DNA of 64,000 bases from assembly GCF_003846135.1 (NCBI RefSeq), contig NZ_RHHM01000002.1, forward strand, positions 305,322 to 369,321. Reading direction: 5' to 3'. The notes below the pieces were generated by a model, which ran no database searches, was not told where the DNA came from, and saw nothing but the letters and a program-made list of their open reading frames with translations. The DNA comes from Erwinia psidii. Lineage in GTDB: Bacteria; Pseudomonadota; Gammaproteobacteria; Enterobacterales; Enterobacteriaceae. The stretch's first letter is position 1, and every line of letters begins with the position of its first letter. The translations under genes and the position numbers were made by a program. Shown here piece by piece: positions 1-12,763 of the stretch.

Positions 1-255
1 AATATGGGTATCAGCTACCACCACCTGCGGGACCGCGACAGGTAAGTGTTTACTGACCAAAACAGCTGTCGCCCCGGCAGAAAGCGCCTCGGCCACAAAA
101 TCATGGGCATCAAAACGTTCGCCCTTCAGCGCAATAAACAGGCAGCCGGCACGCACATTGCGCGTATCAGTCGTGACGTCGGCAAAGGAGATATCGCCAC
201 CAAAGCGTTCCCCCCCGGTCAGTTCAGCCAGCATCTGCATGGAGAGCGCGATCAT
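1..255 (-). CDS. murF: UDP-N-acetylmuramoyl-tripeptide--D-alanyl-D-alanine ligase, N-terminal part
   Basis: Only the first 85 codons lie in the window; the gene runs off the left edge. The product adds D-Ala-D-Ala to the UDP-MurNAc-tripeptide in the cytoplasm, the last cytoplasmic peptide-adding step of peptidoglycan precursor synthesis. The start is an ATG whose bases overlap the murE stop (ATGA arrangement), and the peptide begins [20 protein letters not shown], followed by the substrate-binding domain typical of MurF (TDTR near residue 28, [14 protein letters not shown] near residues 38-51). Position directly after murE in the dcw cluster and translational coupling by overlap support the call. 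The ATPase domain is outside the window. Confidence 0.93.
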   Translation of the reverse strand, partial: MIALSMQMLAELTGGERFGGDISFADVTTDTRNVRAGCLFIALKGERFDAHDFVAEALSAGATAVLVSKHLPVAVPQVVVADTHI

Positions 256-1739
256 GCCACCACCCCCAGCAATCCGGCGACGGTCAGCCGATCGGAATAG
301 TCCAGACGGCGATTACCGATAATCTGATAATCTTCATGACCTTTACCAGCGACCAGCACGATATCACCCTCTTTCGCCTGCATTACAGTGTGAGTGACCG
401 CTTGCGCACGTCCCGGCATCACCCGGGCGCGCCCGGCATCCAGCAGCCCGGTCAACACATCCGCCACAATAGCCGCGGGATCTTCGCCACGCGGATTGTC
501 ATCGGTGAGAACCACCACATCGGAGAACTGTTCCGCAATGGCTCCCATGAGTGGGCGTTTGCCTTTGTCACGATCCCCACCACAGCCAAACACGCACCAG
601 AGTTGACCAGTACAGTGTAAACGTGCGGCCTGTAGCGCTTTTTCCAGCGCATCAGGCGTATGCGCGTAATCAACCACCACGGTTGGCTTACCCGGCGCCG
701 TAAAAACTTCCATCCGGCCGGTGACCGGCTGTAGCTGATTACCGGTAGCGATTAAGGATGCCAGCGGGTAATCCAGCGCCAACAACGTGGCAAGCGCAAT
801 CAGCAAATTGCTAACATTAAACGCTCCCATCAGGCGGCTCTCTATCGTTCCCTGGCCCCAGCTGGAATCAACATCGATCGTCGCGCCATTATCGTGATAG
901 TTCACACGGACAGCTTGCAACCAACGGCCACGGCAACCCGGCTGAAGATTATTTTCCATCGTCACCGCAACCGCGTCCGGGAGCTTCGCCAGCCAACGGC
1001 GGCCTGTTTCATCATCCGCATTGATGATGGCCTGGCCTGTCTGGTGTTCAGAAAACAGCAACCACTTTGCAGCCTCATAGCGCGTCATATCGCCATGATA
1101 GTCCAGGTGATCGCGGCTAAGATTGGTAAATGCTGCGGCAGCGAAGGGTAACGCCGCCACCCGGTGCTGCACCAGACCGTGGGAAGATACTTCCATCGCG
1201 GCAACGCTGGCGCCCTCTTCGACCAACGTGCTCAGCATATGCTGAACGTCCACCGCTGAACCGGTAGTATTCTCTGCCGGGGTCAGATGGCCATAAATGC
1301 CATTACCTACCGTCCCCATCACCGCACCGGTTTCTCCCAGCAGCTGTGCCCACTGGGCCAACAGCTGTGTGGTGGTCGTTTTACCATTCGTCCCTGTGAC
1401 GCCAACCAGACGTAGTTTTTCGGCAGGTTGCTGGTAAAAACGCCCAGCCAGAGCGGAAAGGCGCTGTGCCAGCTGGGCGAGGTAAATCACCGGTACGCCG
1501 TGCATCTCGCTTATCTGACCATCTTCAGCTTTGCCTTGCGCTTCAGCAATAACCGCCGCCACGCCCTGAGCAACCGCCTGAGGTATAAAGCGACGCCCAT
1601 CCACCGCATGACCGTTTACGGCCACAAACAGGTCACCAGACGCCGCCAGACGGCTGTCCAGTATCATTTCGCGCAGCACCCGCTCAGGCGCATCAGACAC
1701 CCACGGGGCCAGTAAATTGCGCAGATTACGATCTGTCAC
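252..1739 (-). CDS. murE: UDP-N-acetylmuramoyl-L-alanyl-D-glutamate--2,6-diaminopimelate ligase
   Basis: Cytoplasmic Mur ligase that adds meso-diaminopimelate to UDP-MurNAc-L-Ala-D-Glu. I chose the GTG at 1739, giving 495 residues as in E. coli (which also uses GTG), rather than an in-frame ATG 14 codons upstream, because the family N-terminus ([12 protein letters not shown]) begins there and AGTGAGG lies a few bases ahead. The ATP loop [12 protein letters not shown] is near residues 113-124, and the DNPRGEDP motif that marks a diaminopimelate-specific rather than lysine-specific enzyme is in the C-terminal domain. The start overlaps the ftsI end by 14 bp and the stop overlaps murF, so the three are translationally coupled. 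Confidence 0.96.
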   Translation of the reverse strand: MTDRNLRNLLAPWVSDAPERVLREMILDSRLAASGDLFVAVNGHAVDGRRFIPQAVAQGVAAVIAEAQGKAEDGQISEMHGVPVIYLAQLAQRLSALAGRFYQQPAEKLRLVGVTGTNGKTTTTQLLAQWAQLLGETGAVMGTVGNGIYGHLTPAENTTGSAVDVQHMLSTLVEEGASVAAMEVSSHGLVQHRVAALPFAAAAFTNLSRDHLDYHGDMTRYEAAKWLLFSEHQTGQAIINADDETGRRWLAKLPDAVAVTMENNLQPGCRGRWLQAVRVNYHDNGATIDVDSSWGQGTIESRLMGAFNVSNLLIALATLLALDYPLASLIATGNQLQPVTGRMEVFTAPGKPTVVVDYAHTPDALEKALQAARLHCTGQLWCVFGCGGDRDKGKRPLMGAIAEQFSDVVVLTDDNPRGEDPAAIVADVLTGLLDAGRARVMPGRAQAVTHTVMQAKEGDIVLVAGKGHEDYQIIGNRRLDYSDRLTVAGLLGVVA

Positions 1740-3498
1740 CGGATGCCTCACTTCTGTTCTGTGCCATCTCATTTTTATCATCCTGGGGCACGGGCAGCGT
1801 CAGCGCATCAGGTTCAATATTCATTGTGCGTAAAACGCCCCCCATAATGGCACCGAATACCGGGGCGGAAACGGCACCACCGTAATATTTGCCTGCCTGA
1901 GGATCGTTAATGACCACCACCAGCGCAAAACGGGGACGACTTGCAGGCGCAACCCCTGCGGTATAGGCAATGTACTTATTGACGTATTTGCCGTCCGGGC
2001 CGACTTTTTTGGCCGTACCCGTTTTGATGGCAATACGATATCCCTTGATGGCAGCTTTCACACCGCCGCCACCGGGCAGTGCAACACTTTCCATCATGTG
2101 CATCACTGTGCGCACCAGATCTTCCGAAAAAACGCGCTGACCCGCCACAGGCGGGTCGACTTTGGTGATGGACAGCGGGCGATAGACGCCATAGCTGCCT
2201 ATCGTTGCGTAGACCCGCGCTAACTGTAACGGCGTTACCATTAGCCCGTAGCCGAAAGAGAAGGTGGCCCTCTCTATGTCAGACCACCGTTGTTTTTGAG
2301 GATATAAGCCACTACTTTCTCCGACCAACCCCAAATTGGTCGCCTTACCCAATCCAAAGCGCGAGTAAGTCTCTACTAACGCTGAGGATGGCATCGCTAA
2401 CGCCAGCCTTGAAACGCCAACGTTACTCGATTTTTGCAGAACCCCGGTGAGGGTCAGTTCATTGTAGCGGGCCACGTCTTTTATTTCGTGGCCATTAATC
2501 CGGTATGGGATGGTGTTCAACACGCTGTTTTCTTTCACCACACCACGCTGCAACGCGGTCATCACCACCATGGGTTTCACCGTTGAACCGGGTTCAAAAA
2601 TATCGGTAATTGCCCGGTTACGCATCACATCTTTCGTGGTGTCGGCAAGATTATTTGGGTTATAGGCCGGGCTGTTCGCCATTGCCAGCACCTCGCCCGT
2701 ATTCACATCCACCAGCACCGCCGTACCTGATTCTGCTTTATTGAAAGCGACCGCGTTATTCAGTTCACGATAAACCAGCGCCTGCAATCGTTCATCAATA
2801 CTGAGCGCGAGATTATGTGCCGCACGGCTGTCGACGGAAGAGATATCTTCAATCACGCGACCATGACGATCGCGTCTGACGGTGCGCTCACCGGGTTGTC
2901 CGGTCAGCCATTTATCAAAGCTTTTTTCAACGCCCTCAATGCCCTGCCCGTCAATATTGGTGAAACCAATCAGATGCGATGTCACCTGCCCGGCAGGATA
3001 ATAGCGACGGGATTCTTCTCGCAGGTTAATACCAGGAAGTTTGAGTTTCTTGATGTAATCGCTGACGGCAGGATTCACCTGGCGGGCCAGATACACAAAG
3101 CGGCCTTTCGGGTTGGCATTCACACGCGCCGCCAGTTGATCGAGTGGAATGGACAATGCGTCTGAAAGCGCCTTCCAGCGGCTGTCCAGTGTAATACCGC
3201 CTTTGTCGTGAAGTTCTTTCGGATCTGCCCAGATGGCATTCACCGGGACGCTCACCGCCAGGGGACGTCCGGCACGGTCGGTAATCATCCCGCGCGACGT
3301 AGGCACCGCCTGTACACGCAGGGAACGCATATCACCTTCACGCACCAGCCTGTCGGGATTAATCACCTGCAAATACGCCACGCGGGCAAGCAATCCAATC
3401 AGTCCGAGCAGAATGCAACCGCAAAGCAACGCAAAGCGCCAGCTAACAAAGCTGGCCTGATCTTCAGGGCGTTTTAACTTCACGGCGATCTTTCTCAT
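1726..3498 (-). CDS. ftsI: Peptidoglycan D,D-transpeptidase FtsI (PBP3)
   Basis: Division-specific class B penicillin-binding protein that cross-links septal peptidoglycan in the periplasm and works with FtsW, FtsQ, FtsL and FtsB. The 590-residue protein has a short cytoplasmic tail, one transmembrane anchor ([21 protein letters not shown], about residues 22-42 in the longest reading), the pedestal domain, then the transpeptidase with S-x-x-K in EPGSTVKPM (serine near 305), SSN in [10 protein letters not shown] and KTGTAKK. E. coli PBP3 is 588 residues. It lies 8 bp downstream of ftsL and overlaps murE, as expected for the dcw cluster. Confidence 0.97.
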   Translation of the reverse strand: MRKIAVKLKRPEDQASFVSWRFALLCGCILLGLIGLLARVAYLQVINPDRLVREGDMRSLRVQAVPTSRGMITDRAGRPLAVSVPVNAIWADPKELHDKGGITLDSRWKALSDALSIPLDQLAARVNANPKGRFVYLARQVNPAVSDYIKKLKLPGINLREESRRYYPAGQVTSHLIGFTNIDGQGIEGVEKSFDKWLTGQPGERTVRRDRHGRVIEDISSVDSRAAHNLALSIDERLQALVYRELNNAVAFNKAESGTAVLVDVNTGEVLAMANSPAYNPNNLADTTKDVMRNRAITDIFEPGSTVKPMVVMTALQRGVVKENSVLNTIPYRINGHEIKDVARYNELTLTGVLQKSSNVGVSRLALAMPSSALVETYSRFGLGKATNLGLVGESSGLYPQKQRWSDIERATFSFGYGLMVTPLQLARVYATIGSYGVYRPLSITKVDPPVAGQRVFSEDLVRTVMHMMESVALPGGGGVKAAIKGYRIAIKTGTAKKVGPDGKYVNKYIAYTAGVAPASRPRFALVVVINDPQAGKYYGGAVSAPVFGAIMGGVLRTMNIEPDALTLPVPQDDKNEMAQNRSEASGDRS

Positions 3499-3506
3499 TC
3501 AGTCTC

Positions 3507-3827
3507 TTATGGCTGTACCACTATATTTTCCTGAGACGGATCGACATGCTGCATTTGCAGTTTATCCGTCGCCGTTCTCTCCACCCGGCTGTGATCGCCA
3601 AGGGCATTCTCTTCCAGGATCAAATTGCGCCACTCAATATCCAGCGCATCCCGCTCCAGCACCAGTTGCTCACGCTGCGCGGTCAACAGACGCGTTTTAT
3701 GCGCCGTGGTAACCACCAGAACCGATGAAACCAATACGGCAGCGGCAAAGATCACCGGAAATTTGCCATGGCGCAAAAGATCGCCAGCGATAATGCCGGG
3801 TAAGCTATGACGTTCATTGCCAATCAT
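3507..3827 (-). CDS. ftsL: Cell division protein FtsL
   Basis: Small bitopic divisome protein of 106 residues that pairs with FtsB and is recruited with FtsQ to activate FtsWI. A short cytoplasmic segment is followed by one transmembrane helix ([17 protein letters not shown], about residues 23-39) and a periplasmic leucine-zipper coiled coil ([20 protein letters not shown]). The C-terminal half is almost the same as E. coli FtsL. The start used here gives a product 15 residues shorter at the N-terminus than the 121-residue E. coli protein; no longer in-frame ATG is compatible with the 4 bp overlap with the rsmH stop. Confidence 0.94.
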   Translation of the reverse strand: MIGNERHSLPGIIAGDLLRHGKFPVIFAAAVLVSSVLVVTTAHKTRLLTAQREQLVLERDALDIEWRNLILEENALGDHSRVERTATDKLQMQHVDPSQENIVVQP

Positions 3828-4765
3828 AACGCCGTCCTCTCTGCGATACGCAAAACAGAGCTGCGTGCTCTTGGATTCTCTGCCACTTCGGCTTCTCCTG
3901 GCATCATTTTACCCAGCGCTTTCAGCTGACGGCCCCCCAGATGACTTAACTGCGCCTCAGTGACTGGCAGGCCAGCCGGCACCTGTGGACCGCGACTTTG
4001 CTCACGCATAAAGCGTTTTACAATACGGTCTTCCAGCGAGTGAAAGCTGATTACCGATAAACGACCTGAAGGGGCCAGAGCACTCAACGCCCCTTTAAGA
4101 GCCTGTTCAATCTCCTCCAGCTCACTGTTGATCCAGATGCGAATTGCCTGGAAACTGCGGGTGGCAGGATGTTTAAATTTGTCCTTCACCGGCGTTGCCT
4201 GATAAATCACTTCCGCCAGCTCTTTAGTGCGCGTCATTGGCTGCTCACGATTGCGTTGCACGATGGCACGGGCAATACGTTTGGCAAAACGCTCTTCGCC
4301 AAAGGTTTTCAACACAAACGCGATGTCATTTTCTTCTGCCTGTAGCAGCCACTCTGCCGCCGACAATCCTTTGTTGGGGTCCATGCGCATATCCAGCGGT
4401 CCGTCCCGCATAAAGGAAAAACCGCGCCCTGCGTCATCCAGCTGCGGGGACGATACGCCCAGGTCCAGCAGAATGCCATCAATCTTCCCGGTCAGACCTC
4501 GTTCCTGCGCATACTCAGCAAGTGATGAAAAAGGGCCGTAGATAATGTTAAAGCGTGGATCGGTAATTTCAGCAGCGGCAGCAATCGCTTGTGGATCGCG
4601 GTCAATGGCAAACAGCCGACCGTGTTCCCCAAGCTTTGCCAGGATTAAACGCGAATGGCCACCTCGTCCAAAAGTGCCATCAATATAGATGCCATCAGCT
4701 TTGATATTGAGGCCGTTAACCGCCTCGTCCAATAGCACCGTGGTATGTTTAAAATTTTCCTGCAT
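3824..4765 (-). CDS. rsmH: 16S rRNA (cytosine(1402)-N4)-methyltransferase
   Basis: S-adenosylmethionine-dependent enzyme (formerly MraW) that methylates the N4 of C1402 in 16S rRNA at the ribosomal P site. The 313 residues match the family length. The N-terminus [13 protein letters not shown] is followed by the SAM-binding segment [10 protein letters not shown] near residues 29-38, [10 protein letters not shown] near residues 101-110 and the C-terminal [13 protein letters not shown]. It sits 3 bp after mraZ and overlaps ftsL by 4 bp, the standard start of the dcw cluster. Confidence 0.97.
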   Translation of the reverse strand: MQENFKHTTVLLDEAVNGLNIKADGIYIDGTFGRGGHSRLILAKLGEHGRLFAIDRDPQAIAAAAEITDPRFNIIYGPFSSLAEYAQERGLTGKIDGILLDLGVSSPQLDDAGRGFSFMRDGPLDMRMDPNKGLSAAEWLLQAEENDIAFVLKTFGEERFAKRIARAIVQRNREQPMTRTKELAEVIYQATPVKDKFKHPATRSFQAIRIWINSELEEIEQALKGALSALAPSGRLSVISFHSLEDRIVKRFMREQSRGPQVPAGLPVTEAQLSHLGGRQLKALGKMMPGEAEVAENPRARSSVLRIAERTAL

Positions 4766-4768
4766 AAG

Positions 4769-5227
4769 CTATAGCGACAAATCCTGCAAACGATCAGATA
4801 GCGGTTCCTGAGTCGACTGCTCCGCGTTAATATCTTCCCTAACTTGTTGATACCAGGTCTGTTCATCCCACAATTCAAATTTATTGAACTGTCCAACCAG
4901 CATCACTTCTTTGGTCAGGTTCGCATGGTGGCGAAGCGTATTTGCCACCAGAAGTCGGCCTGCATTATCCATCTGACATTCACTGGCATGTCCCAGTAAC
5001 AAACGCTGAACGCGGCGTTCGGCGGGATTCATCGTCGACAGACGGGCCAACTTGCGTTCAATAATTTCCCATTCAGGCAGGGTATAAAGCAGCAGACATG
5101 GCTGGTGGAGGTCAATGGTACACACCATTTGCCCCTCTGATTCCCCGACAAGCGTTTCGCGATAACGCGTAGGCACGGCAAGCCGCCCCTTGCTGTCGAG
5201 ATTGACTAACGTTGCTCCACGGAACAT
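4769..5227 (-). CDS. mraZ: Transcriptional regulator MraZ
   Basis: Ring-forming DNA-binding protein that represses its own dcw promoter. The 152 residues contain two SpoVT/AbrB-like halves, each with the signature D-x-x-[13 protein letters not shown] near residues 9-19 and [10 protein letters not shown] near residues 86-95. It is the first gene of the minus-strand dcw run. A promoter and three spaced TGG-repeat operator copies lie directly upstream and are annotated separately. Confidence 0.97.
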   Translation of the reverse strand: MFRGATLVNLDSKGRLAVPTRYRETLVGESEGQMVCTIDLHQPCLLLYTLPEWEIIERKLARLSTMNPAERRVQRLLLGHASECQMDNAGRLLVANTLRHHANLTKEVMLVGQFNKFELWDEQTWYQQVREDINAEQSTQEPLSDRLQDLSL

Positions 5228-5256
5228 GCCAGTCTCACCCTCCAGTTACCCTCTTT

Positions 5257-5281
5257 CACCACTTTACACCACAAATTCCCA
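5257..5281 (-). promoter_or_regulatory. MraZ operator (three direct repeats)
   Basis: On the minus strand three TGGNN copies occur with exact 10-bp spacing: TGGGA (5281-5277), TGGTG (5271-5267) and TGGTG (5261-5257), separated by ATTTG and TAAAG. MraZ in E. coli is known to bind TGGGN repeats spaced by 5 nt between promoter and gene. The position, 30-55 bp ahead of the mraZ start and immediately after the -10 element, fits autorepression. Confidence 0.8.
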
Positions 5282-5288
5282 CCAGGTG

Positions 5289-5318
5289 AGTTTACGGAGC
5301 GGAGGAAAACATTGTCAA
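5289..5318 (-). promoter_or_regulatory. dcw cluster promoter Pmra
   Basis: Minus-strand sigma70-type promoter: perfect -35 TTGACA (5318-5313), 18-bp spacer, -10 TAAACT (5294-5289). It leads directly into the MraZ operator and mraZ. The arrangement equals the known E. coli Pmra that feeds mraZ-rsmH-ftsLI-mur genes. Confidence 0.8.
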
Positions 5319-5731
5319 GCCGCAGCAGACGTCGAACAGGATTATTTCTTAAGATTAAAAACGCAGATAAGTTTTAAAAAAACGCGATTTACTGAGTAAT
5401 TTAAAAATAAACTAATGAATAATGGCAGGAATTTCTGCAAGAATTTAACATTGGTCAAAAATATGCCCGGTTCTCGCTACAAAGATTTGTGCCCCCGGTT
5501 GATTGAGCAGGCGCTACTTTAAGGTATTTCCTAACAAAATCCCAACATGGCCCTGTGGCACCTGCCGCCAGGTCTCACCCTGGCCGGTAAACTGTAATTA
5601 ACATAAAGGTTTCTATTAAATAAATGTTAACGTCACCCACCTTTACTTTTATTTGCTCTTTGCTGAGAAATTAATGTTAACAATTTACGTGTGGCACTGA
5701 TTCGTGAAGGAAAGACGAAAGAAAAGAGGGA
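5319..5731. other. Intergenic region between mraZ and cra
   Basis: About 410 bp upstream of the dcw promoter and downstream of the cra terminator. It is A+T-richer than the flanking genes. I see no convincing ORF, RNA gene or repeat in it; E. coli has a comparable gap here. Confidence 0.6.
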
Positions 5732-5761
5732 AGTAAAAAAGGCAGGTCAGCCATCTGCCTT
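5732..5761 (-). terminator. Rho-independent terminator of cra
   Basis: On the minus strand AAGGCAG pairs with CTGCCTT around a 9-nt loop and is followed by a T-run (reverse of 5733-5740). It begins about 10 bp after the cra stop codon. Confidence 0.8.
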
Positions 5762-5771
5762 TAGTAAATGA

Positions 5772-6782
5772 TTAACTATCGTGACGACTTAACCGGCCAC
5801 GGCGATAAAGATTACGGCGAATTCGGGTTAAGCCTGGCTTTGGTTTACGCGGCTCGTCAAGGCTTGCCAGCACCAGTTCCAGCACCCGTTCGGCGACATC
5901 ACGATGGCGCTGCCCAACGGCAAGTACCGGGCATTCCAGGAAATCAAGCAGCTCATGATCGCCAAAAGTGGCAATTGCCAGATCGCCAGGCAGACGACCT
6001 TCACGACGCAGGGTCACATCCATCACGCCCTGGAGCAAACCGAAAGAGGTGGTGAACAGGGCGTCAGGCATGGGATTGGTTTCCAGCCAGCTTTCGAACC
6101 GTGTCGCTGCGGCACTTCGTTCAAAACTGTTGGCATAGATAAACTCGATTTTACGCCGGTCGTCCTTCCACGCCTGACGAAATCCCATTTCACGCAGGAA
6201 GCTGACTGACAGTTCAGGCAGCGCGCCAAGGAACAGGACGGTTTCCACTGCCTGTTTGCTCAGTTCAGCAGCCAGCATTTCTGAGTCATCCTGATCTGCA
6301 CCCACTACGCTGGTGAAATGTTCGCGATCCAACGCGCGATCCAGCGCGATTATTGGTAACGGATCGTTTATCCAGCGCTGATAAAAGGGATGCTCAGGCG
6401 GCAACGAGGTAGAAACAATAATGGCATCTACCTGACGTTGCAGCAGGTGTTCAACACAGCGCATTTCGTTCTCGGGCTGATCCTCTGAGCAGGCAATCAG
6501 CAGCTGGTAACCGCGCTGACGCGCCTGGCGTTCGAGATAATTAGCAATGCGGGTATAGCTGGTATTTTCCAGATCGGGAATAACCAAACCGATCGATCGC
6601 GTCCGTCCGGCACGCAGACCCGCAGCAACCGCGTTTGGGTGGTAGTTATGCTCACGCACAACCGCCATTACCTTTTCCACCGTTTTATCGCTGACACGAT
6701 ACTGCCTGGCTTTACCATTGATAACGTAGCTGGCCGTCGTGCGCGATACACCGGCCAGGCGCGCAATTTCATCCAGTTTCAC
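5772..6782 (-). CDS. cra: Catabolite repressor/activator Cra (FruR)
   Basis: LacI/GalR-family regulator that senses fructose 1-phosphate / fructose 1,6-bisphosphate and controls glycolysis, gluconeogenesis and the fru operon. The N-terminal helix-turn-helix ([20 protein letters not shown]) is followed by the hinge helix ([20 protein letters not shown]) and the periplasmic-binding-protein-like effector domain. At 336 residues it is within two residues of E. coli Cra, with which most of the protein agrees. It is monocistronic, between ilvH and mraZ as in E. coli. Confidence 0.97.
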   Translation of the reverse strand: MKLDEIARLAGVSRTTASYVINGKARQYRVSDKTVEKVMAVVREHNYHPNAVAAGLRAGRTRSIGLVIPDLENTSYTRIANYLERQARQRGYQLLIACSEDQPENEMRCVEHLLQRQVDAIIVSTSLPPEHPFYQRWINDPLPIIALDRALDREHFTSVVGADQDDSEMLAAELSKQAVETVLFLGALPELSVSFLREMGFRQAWKDDRRKIEFIYANSFERSAAATRFESWLETNPMPDALFTTSFGLLQGVMDVTLRREGRLPGDLAIATFGDHELLDFLECPVLAVGQRHRDVAERVLELVLASLDEPRKPKPGLTRIRRNLYRRGRLSRHDS

Positions 6783-6922
6783 AATAACCCCACGCTAGCA
6801 CCGCGAAGGCGCAAAAAAATAGCCACGTCATGGCCATGGATAAGTCATTTATCACATCTAACAGCAGATTAGATTGGCGAGCAACTGCTTTTGTTTCTGC
6901 CTGACTGTTTTGCGACAAAACT

Positions 6923-6948
6923 AAAAAAACCCGACATTACGTCGGGTT
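6923..6948 (-). terminator. Rho-independent terminator of ilvIH
   Basis: Minus-strand hairpin AACCCGAC-loop-GTCGGGTT followed by T5-T7 (reverse of 6923-6929). It lies about 30 bp after the ilvH stop. Confidence 0.85.
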
Positions 6949-6979
6949 AGCGGAAGATGATGATAGTCAACTGTAGAAA

Positions 6980-7471
6980 TTATCTCATGATACGCTCGCC
7001 ACGTGAGACGCCAACGATGCCGGAGCGGGCAACTTCAACAATTTCTGCCACTTCACGCACGGTGTTAAGGAAAGCATCCAGCTTGTCACTGGTTCCCGCA
7101 AGCTGAACCGTGTAAAGCGACGGCGTGACATCCACGATCTGGCCACGAAAGATTTCCGCGCTTCGTTTCACCTCTTCCCGGCCATACCCTGTTGCCTGAA
7201 CTTTTACCAGCATAACCTCACGCTCAACAAAAGCCCCCTGGCCCAACTCGCTGACACGAAGCACATCGACCAGTTTGTGCAGCTGTTTTTCGATCTGCTC
7301 CAGCGCTTTATCATCGCCGACAGTCTGAATAGTCATCCGCGACAGGGTGGGATCATCAGTGGGTGCCACCGTAAGGCTCTCAATGTTGTAACCGCGCTGC
7401 GAAAACAGCCCCACCACGCGAGATAATGCGCCGGACTCGTTTTCCAGCAGTACCGATAAAACACGACGCAT
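6980..7471 (-). CDS. ilvH: Acetolactate synthase isozyme III, small regulatory subunit
   Basis: Regulatory subunit that confers valine feedback inhibition on the IlvI catalytic subunit. I chose the ATG at 7471 ([20 protein letters not shown]), giving 163 residues as in E. coli; an in-frame upstream start would add ten residues and run further into the ilvI end. The N-terminal ACT domain (about residues 1-76) contains the glycine/asparagine loop [19 protein letters not shown]. It follows ilvI by 2 bp, so the two subunits are coupled. Confidence 0.96.
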   Translation of the reverse strand: MRRVLSVLLENESGALSRVVGLFSQRGYNIESLTVAPTDDPTLSRMTIQTVGDDKALEQIEKQLHKLVDVLRVSELGQGAFVEREVMLVKVQATGYGREEVKRSAEIFRGQIVDVTPSLYTVQLAGTSDKLDAFLNTVREVAEIVEVARSGIVGVSRGERIMR

Positions 7472-7473
7472 AA

Positions 7474-9198
7474 TTAAGTCCTCTCCGTTTTGCTCAGCCA
7501 CATTTCGTCCATCCCACCGCCACGAATCTGCATAGGGTATACGTGCTCACTACCATCAACATTCACATCCACAAACACCAGGCGTCCTTTACCCAGGGCA
7601 TCCAGCGCTTCAGCCAGCTTCGGCTCCAGCTCATGTGGATGGTTGATACCAATACCAACATGACCATAGGCCTCCGCAAGGCGGACAAAATCGGGCAGTG
7701 ACTGCATATAAGATTGTGAATGGCGACCAGAATAGATCATGTCCTGCCACTGCTTGACCATCCCCAGAAAACGGTTGTTCAGGCTCAATACCAGTACCGG
7801 AAGGTCATACTGCAACGCCGTGGAAAGCTCCTGAATATTCATCTGAATACTGCCGTCACCGGTGACACAGATGACCGTTTCTTCCGGCAATGCCAGCTTC
7901 ACACCCAAAGCAGCTGGCAGGCCAAATCCCATCGTGCCAAGGCCGCCTGAGTTGATCCAGCGACGCGGCTTATCGAACGGGTAATAAAGCGCGGCAAACA
8001 TCTGATGCTGACCCACGTCAGACGTGACATAGGCTTCGCCTTTGGTCAGACGCCAAATGGTTTCAATGACGGCCTGAGGCTTAATTTTCTCGCTGGTCCT
8101 GTCATAGGAGAGGCAATCACGTGCACGCCATTGCTCAATACTCTGCCACCAGTCGCGCAGGCTGTCGTAATCCTGCTCTTTTTCACCTTGCGCCAGCAAC
8201 TCCAGGATCTGGTTCAGTACCTGTTTTGCATCGCCAACAATCGGCACATCTGCTGACACCGTTTTCGAGATTGACGTCGGATCGATATCAATATGCAGCA
8301 CGGTAGCATTCGGGCAGTATTTGGCGAGATTATTCGTGGTACGGTCATCAAAGCGCACGCCAACGGCAAAAATCACATCGGCGTTATGCATGGTCATATT
8401 AGCTTCAAACGTGCCGTGCATCCCCAACATGCCCACACTCTGACGATGCGTGCCCGGAAAAGCACCCAGCCCCATCAGTGAGCAGGTTACCGGCAAATTC
8501 AACTGTTCCGCTATCTGACGCAGTTCTTCATGGCAGACGGCGTTAATTACCCCACCACCGGCATATATAACCGGTTTTTTAGCGGCAAGAAGGCTTTGCA
8601 ATGCGCGCTTAATCTGTCCTTTGTGACCCTGTGTCGTTGGGTTGTAAGAGCGCATAGTGACCGATTCCGGCCAGGCATAGGGTACTTTACTCGCCGGGCT
8701 CATCACATCTTTAGGCAGGTCGACAACCACCGGGCCGGGACGTCCACTGGCGGCCAGCCAGAAAGCCTTTTTCATCACGACAGGAATATCTTCGGCCTTC
8801 CTGATCATAAAGCTGTGTTTCACCACTGGCCGGGAAATACCGACCATGTCGCACTCCTGGAAAGCGTCATAACCGATCAGCGTGGAAGGCACCTGCCCGG
8901 AGAGCACCACCATCGGGATGGAATCCATATAGGCCGTGGCGATACCGGTGATTGCATTGGTAGCACCGGGACCGGAAGTCACCAGCACCACGCCCACGTC
9001 ACCGGTTGAACGGGCGTAGCCGTCTGCCATATGCACTGCGCCCTGTTCATGGCGGACCAAAATATGGTCAATCCCACCAACGGTCTGCAATGCATCGTAG
9101 ATATCAAGCACGGCCCCGCCGGGATACCCGAATACATGTTTAACCCCCTGGTCGATCAGCGATCGAACGACCATTTCTGCTCCTGACAACATCTCCAT
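7474..9198 (-). CDS. ilvI: Acetolactate synthase isozyme III, large catalytic subunit
   Basis: Thiamine-diphosphate and FAD enzyme that makes acetolactate or acetohydroxybutyrate, the first common step to valine, leucine and isoleucine. The 574 residues equal the E. coli length. Visible are the catalytic-glutamate segment [20 protein letters not shown] near residues 47-66, the FAD/central domain, and the thiamine-diphosphate motif [12 protein letters not shown] in the C-terminal third. It is the first gene of ilvIH. In E. coli this operon is controlled by Lrp; the 5' region here is unusually long and lacks leuO. Confidence 0.97.
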   Translation of the reverse strand: MEMLSGAEMVVRSLIDQGVKHVFGYPGGAVLDIYDALQTVGGIDHILVRHEQGAVHMADGYARSTGDVGVVLVTSGPGATNAITGIATAYMDSIPMVVLSGQVPSTLIGYDAFQECDMVGISRPVVKHSFMIRKAEDIPVVMKKAFWLAASGRPGPVVVDLPKDVMSPASKVPYAWPESVTMRSYNPTTQGHKGQIKRALQSLLAAKKPVIYAGGGVINAVCHEELRQIAEQLNLPVTCSLMGLGAFPGTHRQSVGMLGMHGTFEANMTMHNADVIFAVGVRFDDRTTNNLAKYCPNATVLHIDIDPTSISKTVSADVPIVGDAKQVLNQILELLAQGEKEQDYDSLRDWWQSIEQWRARDCLSYDRTSEKIKPQAVIETIWRLTKGEAYVTSDVGQHQMFAALYYPFDKPRRWINSGGLGTMGFGLPAALGVKLALPEETVICVTGDGSIQMNIQELSTALQYDLPVLVLSLNNRFLGMVKQWQDMIYSGRHSQSYMQSLPDFVRLAEAYGHVGIGINHPHELEPKLAEALDALGKGRLVFVDVNVDGSEHVYPMQIRGGGMDEMWLSKTERT

Positions 9199-9862
9199 TT
9201 TTGCCTCCAGGCTTTAACTTTAAGGTGCTGAATTATCTGGCAGAAAATCCTGTCGCTTGCAAAAAACAGGATGCCGCACGGATAAGGTCAAAACCAGTAT
9301 TTAGTTTGAGTAGGGAATGTTTTCCAACATCCGGGGAACGGCGTGCGCCCCGGTATTTTTTACTTTTATGAGCAGTACCATAACCGCAGAAAACCTGGCA
9401 GGCAAACGCCATCCCGACGGCGCCGTTGCGGCACAGGGCCGCAAGGCACTACTTCCCGACCTGACTTGGCGATAATTACACTTACCATCCGGCGAAAGAA
9501 AAGCGCTTTATACTGAAAAAAAGTGTAAGTTCAGTGTTATCGTTTTGTCACCAAAACAAAGTCGGGCGTAATTAAAGCGTAGCTATTTAAATATCGTCAC
9601 TCTTTTAGTGTTATATGCTGCTTAATTTAACAAAAAAAGACAATCAGCCTGCCCCGGGTAAGCACCATCCCGTAAAACCTATCAAACATATCACGCAAGT
9701 ATTTAATATTTATAAAATTCATAACATCACGACACCGAAGCTATTTCACTTTGTACTGTCAACACCTGACCACGACCTAACAGGACATTTTTTCTTCTGT
9801 CGCCTGCTTCACCTTCAGCATTATTTTCCTCAGCGACTGCATCATAACCTTACTGCTAAAGT
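9199..9862. other. Regulatory spacer between ilvI and leuL; leuO absent
   Basis: About 660 bp between divergent ilvIH and leuLABCD. In E. coli and Salmonella the LysR-type regulator gene leuO (about 940 bp) lies here. I translated the longest reading, a plus-strand frame at 9615-9905, and found no helix-turn-helix or LysR feature and a composition unlike a conserved protein. The region is A+T-rich in its middle (9500-9740), which fits an Lrp/H-NS-responsive control region. Confidence 0.6.
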
Positions 9863-9892
9863 TGACATCGCACCCTGCTTTCAAGTATCAAT
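9863..9892 (+). promoter_or_regulatory. leu operon promoter
   Basis: Perfect -35 TTGACA (9863-9868), 18-bp spacer, -10 TATCAA (9887-9892). The leader peptide gene leuL starts 33 bp further on, so this is the likely start of the attenuated leuLABCD transcript. Confidence 0.65.
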
Positions 9893-9924
9893 ACCGGAAC
9901 AGTGAATTTATAAGGTCTGAGCCA

Positions 9925-10011
9925 ATGATCCGTATCACCCGCCTTCCAGGTCTACTACTACTAAACGCATCCTCTGTGCGCGGTGGACCTTTGGGCGGAA
10001 TGAATCACTGA
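9925..10011 (+). CDS. leuL: leu operon leader peptide
   Basis: A 28-codon ORF beginning MIRITRLPG, then four consecutive leucine codons (all CTA, a rare codon in enterics), then NASSVRGG and a stop. It has the same length as E. coli LeuL and the same LLLLNASS core. Ribosome stalling at the CTA run when charged tRNA-Leu is scarce would prevent formation of the terminator downstream and allow leuABCD transcription. Confidence 0.93.
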   Translation: MIRITRLPGLLLLNASSVRGGPLGGMNH

Positions 10012-10033
10012 TTCAGACTTGTAACCCTTAAAA

Positions 10034-10058
10034 CCCGCGCCAATGCGCGGGTTTTTTT
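10034..10058 (+). terminator. leu operon attenuator
   Basis: Strong G+C hairpin CCCGCGC-CAAT-GCGCGGG followed by seven T. It lies 22 bp after the leader peptide stop and 43 bp before leuA, where the leu transcription attenuator is expected. Confidence 0.92.
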
Positions 10059-10101
10059 ATGCCCGCATCCAGTGCGCAGTAACCATGACAAGGAATATCC
10101 A

Positions 10102-12761
<2,660 letters not shown>

Positions 12762-12763
12762 TT

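Noticed and set aside
8530..9009. 159-codon plus-strand frame antisense to ilvI
   Set aside because: Shadow of a conserved gene with no independent support.
9615..9905. 96-codon plus-strand frame in the ilvI-leuL spacer, tested as a leuO remnant
   Set aside because: No helix-turn-helix or LysR feature, odd composition, and it runs through the leu promoter.
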